A stretch of DNA of 64,000 nt from CAZRHH01 sp964599885 (lineage in GTDB: Bacteria > Chloroflexota > Dehalococcoidia > DSTF01 > JACRBR01): NCBI GenBank assembly GCA_964599885.1, contig CAZRHH010000010.1, positions 19,046 to 83,045 of the forward strand. The letters are read 5' to 3'. The translations under genes were made by a program, and so were the position numbers. The notes beneath the pieces are model-generated. The model had not been told where the DNA came from, did no database searches, and worked only from the letters and a program-made list of their open reading frames with translations. Positions 1-7,960 of the stretch are shown piece by piece; position 1 is the stretch's first letter; every line of letters starts with the position of its first letter.

Positions 1-531
1 CTGAAGATCGCTTGCGGGGCGTTCTACGACTGGCTCGGCCAGCCGGTGCCGGTCGCACCCGACTTCGGCATCGAGTTCGACGTCCAGCCCGATCATCGCG
101 AACGGGAGGTGGGGCGGTCGCACCGCGAACACGAGTTCATCCGGGACATCCTCGATCGTGGCGCATTCAACGTGGAGCTACCGCTCGACATGACGTCATC
201 GCTCGTCATGTCACGGCCCAACGGTCGGTTCGGCGTCGAGCTGGCGCGCGTCGTCGCCGTCATCATCCGCACTGGCGTGCAGGAGAACTGGCGGCAGCTG
301 CGCGCGATCGAGGAACAGATTGACGCGATCACGGAAGAGTACGACGGTGAGGATGTGCTGCATGAGCGGATGCGGGGATGTCTGGAAGACGCGAAAGCCA
401 CGCTCGTCGATGTCCACAAAGATCTGCAGGCGTACACGGGACCGTTCGATCTACCGGAACCGGATGAGGATCTGCGATCTACGATCCAGCGCATCGTCGA
501 TAGAGAGGTCCAGCACGTTCCGACGCTCTAG
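1..531 (+). CDS. Hypothetical protein, 5' end outside the window
   Basis: The frame is open from the first base and ends with TAG at 529-531, so the visible 176 residues are the C-terminal part of a longer protein. A GTG at 46 could serve as an internal start, but the open frame upstream makes a truncated view more likely. The visible part is acidic and mostly helical. Residues after about 90 look like a coiled coil rich in Glu, Asp and Arg. No catalytic motif or membrane segment is seen and I do not recognise the family. It lies at the left end of the accessory region, ahead of a DUF4238 gene on the same strand. Confidence 0.6.
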   Translation: MKIACGAFYDWLGQPVPVAPDFGIEFDVQPDHREREVGRSHREHEFIRDILDRGAFNVELPLDMTSSLVMSRPNGRFGVELARVVAVIIRTGVQENWRQLRAIEEQIDAITEEYDGEDVLHERMRGCLEDAKATLVDVHKDLQAYTGPFDLPEPDEDLRSTIQRIVDREVQHVPTL

Positions 532-882
532 CGACGCACACCATCGAACCATCGTGTGGCGCGATCTTGTAGGATCGGCGTAGCAGGACTACCACGAAGG
601 CGCTCGTGTGATCCTCGTCCTGTTGTCCGGCACCTACGTCTGTTTCGATAGCCTGCGCGCGGGCGAGACGCTCCTCGAGGCGAAACGCCCCGACGCCGCG
701 CGGATCGTGCTATGGCAACGAGAACCGCCGCAGTCAAGATCAATGGCACCCGTACAGGCCGCCAGTATCGTTTGGTGACGATGGTCTCCGCTTCCAAACG
801 AAGGTCAGCGTCGACTGCTGCGTGCTCGCTGACGGCTACGACGAGACGTGGACGCGCAATCATGATTGGGGAAGGAATAGAA
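532..882. other. Gap without a convincing gene
   Basis: About 350 bases lie between two plus-strand genes. A short frame starting with GTG at 608 and ending at 778 (56 codons) has a weak purine-rich stretch before it and a hydrophobic beginning, but nothing else supports it. I see no hairpin terminator and no clear promoter. It may hold a decayed gene. Confidence 0.4.
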
Positions 883-1890
883 ATGTCGAGCAAGCGCCAT
901 CACTTCGTTCCGCAGTTCTACCTGCGGCGTTTTGCTGACGGCGAGGGCAAGCTACGTATCTATCGTTCCGGTACTGCTCTTGAACCCATCCGCTCTTCAG
1001 TCAAAGACGCTGCCGTGAGGACGGGCTTCTACAAGATCGACATGGACGGGCCCGGCGATCCAATGCAACTCGAAGCCGAGCTGTCAAGAATCGAAGGCGA
1101 TGCCGCTGGCGCAATCGCGAGGATCTGTGCCGGCGGTTTTCCGCCGACCGACTTTGATCGTGGCGTGCTGTCGGTCTTCATGGCCCTTCAGCTCACACGC
1201 ACGCCTGAGCACAGGCTGGTGATGGAGAAACAGGTAGACACTCTCGAGAAAGTCTTTTACGAGAACATGACACCAGAATGGGCGCGCCAGCGTCTGACAG
1301 AGATCGGCCTGGACCCTACTGAGGAGAGCGTCGCCGCGATCATGGACATCGCCGAGAATCCCGACCAATATGTCTTCAGTCCCGATCGGAACGAGTTCCT
1401 TCAAATGATGATGGGTGTTGCTCTGCAAATCGCGCCCATTCTTGAAGCACGTGCATGGCGGCTTGGGATTAGCCCGGGGCCGGGCATCGTGGCCGGTGAT
1501 CATGCGCCAGTCCGTTTCACACTCCCTGAGGCGCGGAGACCGTTCCTTGGCATCGGCCTCAGGGACGCACAGGAGGTGGACTTTCCCCTCGACCGCTACC
1601 ACGCACTCGTCACATTCAAAGCCGGCCCTGAGGAGACATTCGTTCTGACCCGCGAGAACGTCATCTTCATCAATTCGCTCGTCGCGGAAACCAGCCATGA
1701 CTTCGTGTTTCAGCACCCGGATGACCCGCGTATTGACTACATGGTGCCGAAGAGCCGACGACCCCTCATGCTGGTTAATCAGCAGCCCGTCTATGCTGCC
1801 GACAAGAAGATACGCCGACTCGCGCCGATCTTTGCGCCGCACTCCGTGCGTTCTGGCAGCCCCTTCGACGACGAGCCACCGAAGACCTGA
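883..1890 (+). CDS. DUF4238 domain protein
   Basis: The protein has 335 residues. Its start shows the hallmark of DUF4238: a basic run followed by HHFVPQFYLRRF at residues 5-16, then a region with RTGFYKID. DUF4238 proteins are widespread in accessory DNA and their biochemical role is not established, to my knowledge. I chose the ATG at 883 because GGGGAAGGA lies just upstream and the family motif begins at once; the frame is open further upstream (an ATG at 712) but that part looks non-coding. The C-terminal half contains a string typical of the family, with a plain alpha/beta pattern and no membrane segment. Next to an integrase remnant, it is probably cargo of the mobile region, possibly anti-phage, which is inference. 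Confidence 0.75.
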   Translation: MSSKRHHFVPQFYLRRFADGEGKLRIYRSGTALEPIRSSVKDAAVRTGFYKIDMDGPGDPMQLEAELSRIEGDAAGAIARICAGGFPPTDFDRGVLSVFMALQLTRTPEHRLVMEKQVDTLEKVFYENMTPEWARQRLTEIGLDPTEESVAAIMDIAENPDQYVFSPDRNEFLQMMMGVALQIAPILEARAWRLGISPGPGIVAGDHAPVRFTLPEARRPFLGIGLRDAQEVDFPLDRYHALVTFKAGPEETFVLTRENVIFINSLVAETSHDFVFQHPDDPRIDYMVPKSRRPLMLVNQQPVYAADKKIRRLAPIFAPHSVRSGSPFDDEPPKT

Positions 1891-1908
1891 GCTTGAAATC
1901 CGCACCAT

Positions 1909-2203
1909 GTGGACATCGTGTGGCGCCTATCACGTAACGGCCAAGTGATCCCGACGCATGACGGCTCACCCGGTGCTGTTCGTGCTGCGGAAGCGAGCCG
2001 AGGAAGCGGGCGTCGGCAAGTTCTCGCCCCACGACCTGCGGCGCACGTTCATCAGCGACCTACTCGACGCGGGCGCGGACATTTCGACGGTGCAGGGGCT
2101 CGCCGGTCACGCGAACGTGCAGACGACGGTGCGCTACGACCGGCGCGGCGAACAGGCGAAGCAGAGGGCGGCAGCGCTCATTCATGTACCCTACATCGAA
2201 TGA
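1909..2203 (+). pseudogene. C-terminal remnant of a tyrosine recombinase
   Basis: From 1958 the frame encodes 81 residues that match the end of the XerC/D-type catalytic domain: HDLRRTF (H and R of the active site), then LAGHANVQTTVRYDRR with the active-site His and Tyr. The stretch before it (1909-1955) still resembles the preceding part of such proteins (WRLSRNGQVIP) but in a different frame, so there is a frameshift near 1955. The N-terminal and core-binding domains are missing. It is distinct in sequence from the intact recombinase at 15682. The stop codon overlaps the start of the next gene as ATGA, so the remnant may still help translate that gene. Confidence 0.8.
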
Positions 2204-3150
2204 GGTCGTCACAACGAAAGAGCGTTTCAAGAAAGCTGCGCCTGATTCGCGAGGCAGTCCGAAAATGGGACAGCCTCGAAGACCTGACCGAATACTACGT
2301 CACCACTGATTCCGGGCGATGGCCAAGAAACGAACGCCTCTTGCGGCAGGTGGCTCCCCGCCTTCGAACCATCGCGAGCGAACTTTCGCCCGAACTCGAC
2401 GCCGTGAACCGTATGGCGACGCAGCAATTAATATTCCTCTTGCAGGTCGGGCCACGCTTTGACAGCCCGGATTTTAGAGTTCTCTACGCGCAAGTTCGCG
2501 GTCACATGACTCGCGCAGAGGGGCATCTGCGACAACGGCTGGAGGAAGCAATGGAAGCGGAGCGGCGAACGATAACTGAATACCTCGCTCGCCATGAATC
2601 CGAATCGCCGGGAAAGCTCGCCGAAGCCGACGAGATAGCAGCGGCGGTCGGGCTCGATGGGAAGCGGGTGAGAATCCAGTTGCGATTGTTGAAGAACGAT
2701 GGACTAGTGCAGTTGTCGGAAGCACACGGAGATTCGGTGAGCGCCATTATCACCGCCGAGGGGCACAGATATCTCGAAGAAGGACGGCCAACTTCGCAGC
2801 CATCGATTCGCATCGGTCAGGTAGTGGTGGGGCACAACTACGGGATACAAGCGGCCGATGTCGGCGTAGTGATTCAGGGGGAGACCGGCCTATCGGCCTC
2901 ACTTCAGCCGCTGATAGAGCAACTGTTGGTCTGCATCCGAGACAGCGGGAATTCTGATGAGGAGAAAGATGATGCGTCCATTGAACTAGCGCAGGTTGCA
3001 GCAGAGGCGAAGAAGCACAAGCCCAACCGCGAGCGCCTCATCGGGTTCATCAAGAATCTGGCAACAATATCGCAAGCTCTGGCGCTCGGGCCCAACGCTG
3101 CGGTAGTCATCGAGCAGATGACATCAATCGTTGAGGCGATGCCCTTATAA
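2200..3150 (+). CDS. Unknown protein with a winged-helix-like domain
   Basis: The protein has 316 residues. The ATG at 2200 overlaps the stop of the recombinase remnant by four bases (ATGA), which supports this start although the frame is open upstream. Residues about 1-120 are helical and charged. Residues about 130-190 look like a winged helix-turn-helix: an acidic helix, AVGLDGKRVRIQLRLLKNDG as a likely recognition segment, then a beta wing ending in an EGHRYLEE helix. A short Gly/Val/Gln-rich stretch (VVVGHNYGIQAADVGVVIQG) follows, then a helical C-terminus with a weakly hydrophobic end. The order DNA-binding-like domain, beta stretch, helical bundle is seen in accessory-region proteins of unknown role. 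I cannot name a family. A regulatory or defence role is inference. Confidence 0.65.
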   Translation: MRSSQRKSVSRKLRLIREAVRKWDSLEDLTEYYVTTDSGRWPRNERLLRQVAPRLRTIASELSPELDAVNRMATQQLIFLLQVGPRFDSPDFRVLYAQVRGHMTRAEGHLRQRLEEAMEAERRTITEYLARHESESPGKLAEADEIAAAVGLDGKRVRIQLRLLKNDGLVQLSEAHGDSVSAIITAEGHRYLEEGRPTSQPSIRIGQVVVGHNYGIQAADVGVVIQGETGLSASLQPLIEQLLVCIRDSGNSDEEKDDASIELAQVAAEAKKHKPNRERLIGFIKNLATISQALALGPNAAVVIEQMTSIVEAMPL

Positions 3151-3161
3151 CGGCAAGCCAA

Positions 3162-3503
3162 CTATCCGTGCAACCCGAGGCCGTCGTCCTCGCGGAGTGA
3201 CAGGTTGCCATCGTCGTCCTCGACGTAGTCGCAGCCGTAGCAGTTCCGCTCGTCGTCGAAGCCCTGCCCGCAATGGATACAGAGATGCCCCACCTCGAAA
3301 CTCCTCACGGTCGTGCAGTCGTCCTCGTCGCAGAGGCAGACTTCGGCGAGCGGGCCGTACAGCGAGGGCCACTTGTCGATGAGTTCGTCGCCGTGTGGCA
3401 GACGCGCACGACCGCGACGTTCGCCGGGGGAGACGGCCCAACCGAGGGCGAGAGCCCGCGCAAGTGCGGACGCCGGTTGACGCGAAATGGACTGTCGGTT
3501 CAC
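3162..3503 (-). CDS. Small zinc-finger-like protein
   Basis: The protein has 113 residues and starts with GTG at 3503, which overlaps the stop of the gene upstream (GTGA). The C-terminal half has several Cys pairs: CLCDEDDC near residues 56-63, then CIHCGQGF and CYGCDYVEDDDG, so it probably binds one or two metal ions. The tail is very acidic. The N-terminal 30 residues are basic and low in information. Such short Cys-rich proteins are common in phages and integrative elements, where they often assist DNA transactions, but I do not recognise this one. It forms a two-gene unit with the gene at 3500-3700. Confidence 0.5.
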   Translation of the reverse strand: MNRQSISRQPASALARALALGWAVSPGERRGRARLPHGDELIDKWPSLYGPLAEVCLCDEDDCTTVRSFEVGHLCIHCGQGFDDERNCYGCDYVEDDDGNLSLREDDGLGLHG

Positions 3504-3700
3504 GATGCACCTTCACGCTTCTTCGGACTCTTGCCGGGTCGGCGAGGAGGGCACTTCGGGCAGAAGGTCGGCACAACGGTGATGTCCCACCGCTTCTGGC
3601 GTACGCGCCGCGCCTCCGCTAAACAGGTAGGCACAGGGACATCGCTGCCCGACACGATGAGCCGATCGTGCCGCGCCGGACGCGCGAGGCCATTCGGCAA
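3500..3700 (-). CDS. Very small protein with a CxxC motif
   Basis: The frame has 66 residues and its stop overlaps the GTG of the next gene, which suggests translational coupling. It contains FCPKCPPRRPGKSPKKR near the C-terminus: one CxxC pair with a basic tail. The first codon that extends the frame fully is TTG at 3700; an internal GTG is also possible, so the N-terminus is uncertain. No function can be assigned. The overlap and the shared Cys-rich character with its neighbour are the main reasons to accept it as a gene. Confidence 0.35.
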   Translation of the reverse strand: MPNGLARPARHDRLIVSGSDVPVPTCLAEARRVRQKRWDITVVPTFCPKCPPRRPGKSPKKREGAS

Positions 3701-3708
3701 GTAATGAC

Positions 3709-3732
3709 AGAGCCCGGCACGTGCCGGGCTCT
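3709..3732. terminator. Perfect 12-bp inverted repeat
   Basis: The two arms AGAGCCCGGCAC and GTGCCGGGCTCT abut without a loop, so an RNA would form a strong hairpin with a few bases opened at the tip. It lies 31 bases beyond the stop of the minus-strand cupin gene. There is no long T run after it on that strand, so it may stop transcription poorly or have another role, such as protecting an RNA end. Confidence 0.6.
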
Positions 3733-3763
3733 CAGATTGATCTCGCTCCGGCGACGAGGCGAA

Positions 3764-4120
3764 CTAGCTCTTCGCGTAGTTCGTTGCACCCTGCCAATCG
3801 ATCGCGACAACCGCCTCATCACCGACAACCCACGCGTCGTGCCCGGACGGCATGACGGCGACATCGCCCGGTCCCATCTCGAACTCCTGACCGTCGGCCA
3901 TCTTCACATGCATTCGGCCGGAGATCTGGTACATGAAGTGCGGTGCTTCGCACCACTCGGTCTTGGCGATCGGCTTCACATGCTCCGACCACCGCCAGCC
4001 AGGCTCGAAGGTCGCTTTGCCGACGCTGCCGCCACCGATGTTCACCAAGTCGATGTGACCGCGATCGAACTTGCGCGTCTCGTCGGGCTTTCCCACGTTC
4101 TTGGACTCTGCTTTCGCCAT
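3764..4120 (-). CDS. Cupin domain protein
   Basis: The protein has 118 residues. The ATG at 4120 is chosen because AGGGAGGA lies 6-8 bases before it; the frame stays open to 4216 but that part lacks protein character. Residues 40-115 follow the cupin pattern: GWRWSEHVKP, then HFMYQISGRMHVKMADGQ, then the second motif GPGDVAVMPSGHDAWV. The first motif has a single His and no full metal triad, so metal binding is uncertain. Single-domain cupins of this size are often sugar or small-molecule binding proteins or simple isomerases and dioxygenases; the substrate cannot be told. It is transcribed alone. Confidence 0.8.
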   Translation of the reverse strand: MAKAESKNVGKPDETRKFDRGHIDLVNIGGGSVGKATFEPGWRWSEHVKPIAKTEWCEAPHFMYQISGRMHVKMADGQEFEMGPGDVAVMPSGHDAWVVGDEAVVAIDWQGATNYAKS

Positions 4121-4444
4121 GGCTTCCTCCCTTAATGTATGGATCGCCGCTAGGGCGGCAGATAGAGTGTCGATCCGTCCATAGGCACTGTCAACGAGCG
4201 GACACGATTGTGCCATCGTGTCCTGCGTCGGGCGGTCCGCTCATAGGGCGCTTCGACTCCAAGAGCCTTTCGCAGGAGGATGGATGAACCCGGCATGTTC
4301 TATAGGGCAACCCCTCATGCCGAGATCCCGCAGCAAGGGTTACGGTTTCTCAGAAGACCCCGAGCGACGGCGGCAGACTTGGCGATGAGAGCCTTCACGG
4401 AGACCGCCGCCAGTAGCGCAATCACGTGAACCGAGGAGGCTCAG
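4121..4444. other. Divergent intergenic region
   Basis: About 320 bases separate the minus-strand cupin from the plus-strand YggT-like gene, so both promoters should lie here. Short inverted stretches are present near 4150-4190, but I see no convincing -35/-10 pair or regulatory RNA. The only clear signals are the two ribosome binding sites: AGGGAGGA before the cupin and CGAGGAGG before the gene at 4445. Confidence 0.4.
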
Positions 4445-5086
4445 ATGCACACGAGATCAAAACCGAGGGCGGATGAGCCCGACGCTACTGAGGACGGCGG
4501 AATCGTCGAGAGGGAAGTGGAGACTGTTCGAACGCGGGAGCATGTCGCTGGTGCAGCCGTGGACGTCGCCCTACCAGACTCACGGGCTGCTCTCAGCGAG
4601 CGGAGGGTGGGCTATTTCGAATTGCTTCCGGAGCGACTCAGAGCCGTAGGGTTAGTCGCGCGGACCGCGATCGTAGGGCTGCTCGGCATCAGGTTCCTGC
4701 TCCTCGCATCAGGTGTCGGCACAAACAGCACATTTGGCGGGCTCATTGGGGATGTGTCGTGGTTCTTCGCGCGTCCATTCGCCAACGTCTTCAGCAACCG
4801 TTCGTTAGGCTCGGCTGTCATCGAAGCCTCTACGCTCGTGGCGATGATCGTCTATTTCTTGCTCTTCGCGCTCCTTGGCACGCTGGTCGCGGCATTGGCG
4901 CCTCGGCTGAGTCGGGTTCCGGGACGGCGCCGCGTAACGACCTTTCGGGCATCGACCGCGGTGCCCGAGTCGACTCCGCTACTGGACGGTGGCGAACGCC
5001 ACCGGCCGTCACGCCCGATCGCTGCGACGGACGATGTGCGTAAGCATCGCCGGCTCTTACGCCTGGCGCGTGCACGAAAGTTGTAG
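4445..5086 (+). CDS. YggT-like membrane protein
   Basis: The protein has 213 residues and starts with ATG at 4445 after CGAGGAGG. The first 50 residues are charged and soluble. Two membrane segments follow: one around residues 70-90 (GLVARTAIVGLLGIRFLLLA) and one around 125-150 (VIEASTLVAMIVYFLLFALL). Between them is SWFFARPFANVF, which resembles the conserved loop of YggT family proteins, where an aromatic and Pro-Phe pair follows the first helix. The C-terminal 50 residues are basic and cytoplasmic-like. YggT proteins have been linked to septum and membrane organisation, but their biochemical role is unclear. The match is by pattern, so the family call is moderate. Confidence 0.6.
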   Translation: MHTRSKPRADEPDATEDGGIVEREVETVRTREHVAGAAVDVALPDSRAALSERRVGYFELLPERLRAVGLVARTAIVGLLGIRFLLLASGVGTNSTFGGLIGDVSWFFARPFANVFSNRSLGSAVIEASTLVAMIVYFLLFALLGTLVAALAPRLSRVPGRRRVTTFRASTAVPESTPLLDGGERHRPSRPIAATDDVRKHRRLLRLARARKL

Positions 5087-5190
5087 TTCTGCTATGACGG
5101 CTCAGCAGGGCAATCTGCAGTTGCCGGCGTCATTTCCCGGAGTGGTGCACGACGCGTCCACAGACCGCCACCACTTGGTCATGGTGTCAG

Positions 5191-5751
5191 CTATTTCGGC
5201 TGCCGCAGACGCGCGAAGTACTGGTGTGAGCATGTTCGCGAGCACACGACTGGTGCCGCCTGATAGCGCCGGCGCCGTTCTCGCTGAACGGTCCAGGGGA
5301 AGTGCTCCTTGCATATGATGCAGGTCGCTTCGCCAAGCACGCGGGCATGGTGACGCCGCTGGCGCTCCGCGCGTCGTTCGCGAAGCTCGTCCGGACTCGA
5401 AGCCCGATGTGTCGGCAATCCAAGGTCCCGGCACAGGCGTACGAGGACTGCCTTCGGGACATCTGCGTCGCGAGCGATCTCGTCCCACGAAGTCCCTGAC
5501 GCCCCGTAGCGATTGCGCAGCGCTTCCGGATGTGCGCGCAGGTACCTGCGAACTCGCGTGGCAAAGACGCGTTGACGCTTCGCGGTGTAGCCAGGGAGGA
5601 GTGTAAAGGCCATCTGTCGTGTCACGCCGATCGCGCGCGCGATGTCGGCCAAGGTGTAGTGTGCGTGGGGCTTGGGATGCGTCGCGAGGAACGACTGCAG
5701 ACGCCCTTCAGCCGTCTCGCCGGCACGCGCTGGAAGATGCTTCCCGCCCAC
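5191..5751 (-). CDS. HTH protein with C-terminal zinc finger
   Basis: The protein has 186 residues with a GTG start at 5751. Residues about 28-65 form a helix-turn-helix (HYTLADIARAIGVTRQMAFTLL). A second, SWDEIARDADVPKAVLVRLCRDLG at about 88-112, looks like another one. The C-terminus has CIICKEHFPWT and VVCSRTCSHQYFARLR, a four-Cys zinc finger like that of small restriction-endonuclease-associated or phage DNA-binding proteins. The middle is very rich in Arg. It is probably a site-specific DNA binder or regulator carried by the element. No specific family is recognised. Confidence 0.65.
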   Translation of the reverse strand: MGGKHLPARAGETAEGRLQSFLATHPKPHAHYTLADIARAIGVTRQMAFTLLPGYTAKRQRVFATRVRRYLRAHPEALRNRYGASGTSWDEIARDADVPKAVLVRLCRDLGLPTHRASSPDELRERRAERQRRHHARVLGEATCIICKEHFPWTVQRERRRRYQAAPVVCSRTCSHQYFARLRQPK

Positions 5752-5982
5752 ACGCGCAGCCTAGCAGCCCTGTGCTGCGCGAGGAATCTCCCCACTGCCG
5801 CGGTCAACGGGTCCGCAGGCTGGCCACGCGAGGTCGCCGGTCAACGCCGCCGAGGCTAACGCCCTGCAACGGCCTAGCGGCAGGCGCACAGACACAATCA
5901 AACAATCGTGCATGGAGTCGTCGAGAGCGCGAGGCATGACTACAAAGCGCGTTGTCCTGCGCTCGAACTCAAGCATGGCAAC

Positions 5983-6720
5983 CTAACGTTTGCAATCCGC
6001 GCATCCCCGCCAACGATGAACGGTCAAGCCGTGGCGGGTCGCATCCACGACCGCAGCGTGGAACTTTTCAGGCGGGAAGCGCCTCGTCGTCTCGAATCGG
6101 ATCGAGATTTCCCAGTCCGAGTGGAGGGGCATTTCGAAGGCTGGGTTGCGCCACAGACCCGACCCGGCGGCCACCCAGTGATAACTCTCGTTTGTAAATC
6201 CCCACGCGCTCTTGTCGCCATCGTACTTCTGGGCGAGCGTCATGCTGACTTTGCGACGTGGTGGTATTTCCATGTAACGCCCGGCCTCGATGCTTCCCGG
6301 ACCGGTCGGTTCTGGGGCGCCCGCCCATCGTCCGTAATACCCAAACGCCAAGATCGACCCGCCATGCGCCTGGGAATCCGGCGTGAACGGTCGAAAGCTC
6401 AGAACTGCATCAGTGGCCCACGCAGTGCTTCTTGGAAACATCGAGAGCGGCCAGCTGCCGTGATGCCTGTTATCAACCCACAGGCTGTAATAAGACAAAT
6501 TCTTCTCGTACGACCCGGCTGGAGGTGGAACTAGATCGTCCCGAATTCGGATCTCCGTTGCGCCATTCGCCGCGACTCGATACGTCAAGTCTTCCCGGTA
6601 TGGTTCCCCGGTTATCTTGACGTCCGGTTGTTGAACCCAAGCTCCAAGCAGAAACACTGCTCCGCCGGCCAAGAGGCTCGTCCCGAACCCAAGAGTAAAA
6701 CCTACCGCGATCGCATCCAT
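5983..6720 (-). CDS. Membrane-anchored hypothetical protein
   Basis: The protein has 245 residues from the ATG at 6720, preceded by GAGG at about 12 bases. An upstream frame to 6930 is open but lacks protein character. Residues 2-27 form one membrane helix, followed by a soluble domain of about 215 residues rich in aromatic and beta-forming residues (for example SYYSLWVDNR and FGYYGRWAGAP). There are few Cys and no nuclease or kinase motif. It points away from the HEPN-like gene at 6994; the start-to-start gap of about 270 bases could hold a shared control region. One anchored and one soluble protein side by side in a defence region is suggestive only. Family unknown. Confidence 0.6.
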   Translation of the reverse strand: MDAIAVGFTLGFGTSLLAGGAVFLLGAWVQQPDVKITGEPYREDLTYRVAANGATEIRIRDDLVPPPAGSYEKNLSYYSLWVDNRHHGSWPLSMFPRSTAWATDAVLSFRPFTPDSQAHGGSILAFGYYGRWAGAPEPTGPGSIEAGRYMEIPPRRKVSMTLAQKYDGDKSAWGFTNESYHWVAAGSGLWRNPAFEMPLHSDWEISIRFETTRRFPPEKFHAAVVDATRHGLTVHRWRGCADCKR

Positions 6721-6993
6721 CGAACGATTGATCCTCGAACACCTTACGGTGTGTCTCCCGCCACGTTGTCCAAATTGAAACTTCGCGGCCGATAAGAATA
6801 TGTAGGCATTAGACCCAAGCACCAGCACCTCGCCATCCACAATCTTGTCATCGATGGCGCGAACAGAGTAACGGCCTAAGGCACGGCGAACTTGTCGCGC
6901 TACGATGGCACGGCCGGTTGCAGAAGGCATTGTTCGCCACCGTTCGATGGTCTGCAGTAACCAAGCTCAGAGCACGTCAATTGGAGGTGCGGC

Positions 6994-7914
6994 ATGATCG
7001 TACAGGTGCCTAAGTCGGCTGACTTTGCCGAGGCCGGGATCTCATTGCTGAACCTGTCGTGGGACACAGTGTCCTCGCTCTATATGGAGCTCGAAAACGG
7101 AGAGGTGGAAGAGTGGGATGACGACGGAACGGTGACGGACGAGTTCTGGGCTGCCGCTCAGCGACCGCTAGCTAACGCCGTCACGCTCGTGCTGCAGGGA
7201 GCGGAGTTCCTGCTCAAAGGCCGAATCGCCGAGGTCAGCCCCTACCTACTGTTGCTTGGACCACCTCGTGAATGGCCGGGAGGCTGTGCGGAACAGGACA
7301 CGCCTTTCGCGGCGTTTCGAACCATCGACGCGCAGGATCTGACGCGAGTGCACGACTCGGTGCGCACCGACCGACTCGACCGAGCATTTCGAGGGCGCAT
7401 CGATGAGATGCGAACACTGCGAAACTCGATAATGCATAGTGTAGATAAGCAGACCAGACACGCACCGTCTGAACTCTGGACCCGCATCCTGGACATCTAT
7501 CACTTCCTCGTGGGGCCGTCGCCATGGATGACCGCACGGCGCGAGTATCTGATTGTGGCACCATCTGCCGTTGCCTACGGCGATGAGCACATCTCTTGGC
7601 AAGTCACACGGGAGGCGTTGAAGCTGTTGGAATTGCTGGAACCTGCCGCGGTCCGACTGTACCTCGGCGTTGAGAAGAAAAAGCGGTTCCACACATGCCG
7701 GCACTGTCAAGACAAGGGCGGGGACTACGACGATATGGACCCAGAGACCGCGCAGTTGAGACCCGCCAACTCGACGGCGACAAAAATTTACTGTTTCGTC
7801 TGCGGCCAGGAGGACGAAGTCTTACGAGTTAGTTGCTCTGAGACAGGTTGTCGGGGGAGAATCATCCTGGCGGCCACTGGAATCTGCGTTGAATGTGGTG
7901 AGAGGCAGCAGTGA
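6994..7914 (+). CDS. HEPN-like protein with two zinc ribbons
   Basis: The protein has 306 residues. The ATG at 6994 follows GGAGG at 7 bases. Residues about 50-175 are helical and contain RTLRNSIMHSV, in which R143 and H148 fit the R-x4-6-H signature of HEPN ribonucleases. Four Cys pairs at the C-terminus (C235/C238, C267/C270, C281/C286, C298/C301) form two likely zinc ribbons. HEPN domains with this signature often cut RNA in toxin-antitoxin and abortive-infection systems. The gene lies 46 bases from the end of hsdR, transcribed towards it. Its role as an effector is inference. I do not recall a named family with this exact layout. Confidence 0.65.
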   Translation: MIVQVPKSADFAEAGISLLNLSWDTVSSLYMELENGEVEEWDDDGTVTDEFWAAAQRPLANAVTLVLQGAEFLLKGRIAEVSPYLLLLGPPREWPGGCAEQDTPFAAFRTIDAQDLTRVHDSVRTDRLDRAFRGRIDEMRTLRNSIMHSVDKQTRHAPSELWTRILDIYHFLVGPSPWMTARREYLIVAPSAVAYGDEHISWQVTREALKLLELLEPAAVRLYLGVEKKKRFHTCRHCQDKGGDYDDMDPETAQLRPANSTATKIYCFVCGQEDEVLRVSCSETGCRGRIILAATGICVECGERQQ

Positions 7915-7960
7915 CGATGTTGTCATCGTGTCGCTGCTTCACCGCTTCGCCCTTGGCCAT

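Noticed and set aside
1909..2199. N-terminal extension of the winged-helix gene
   Set aside because: The frame covers the recombinase remnant in another frame and has shadow composition after the first 15 codons; the ATGA start at 2200 is better.
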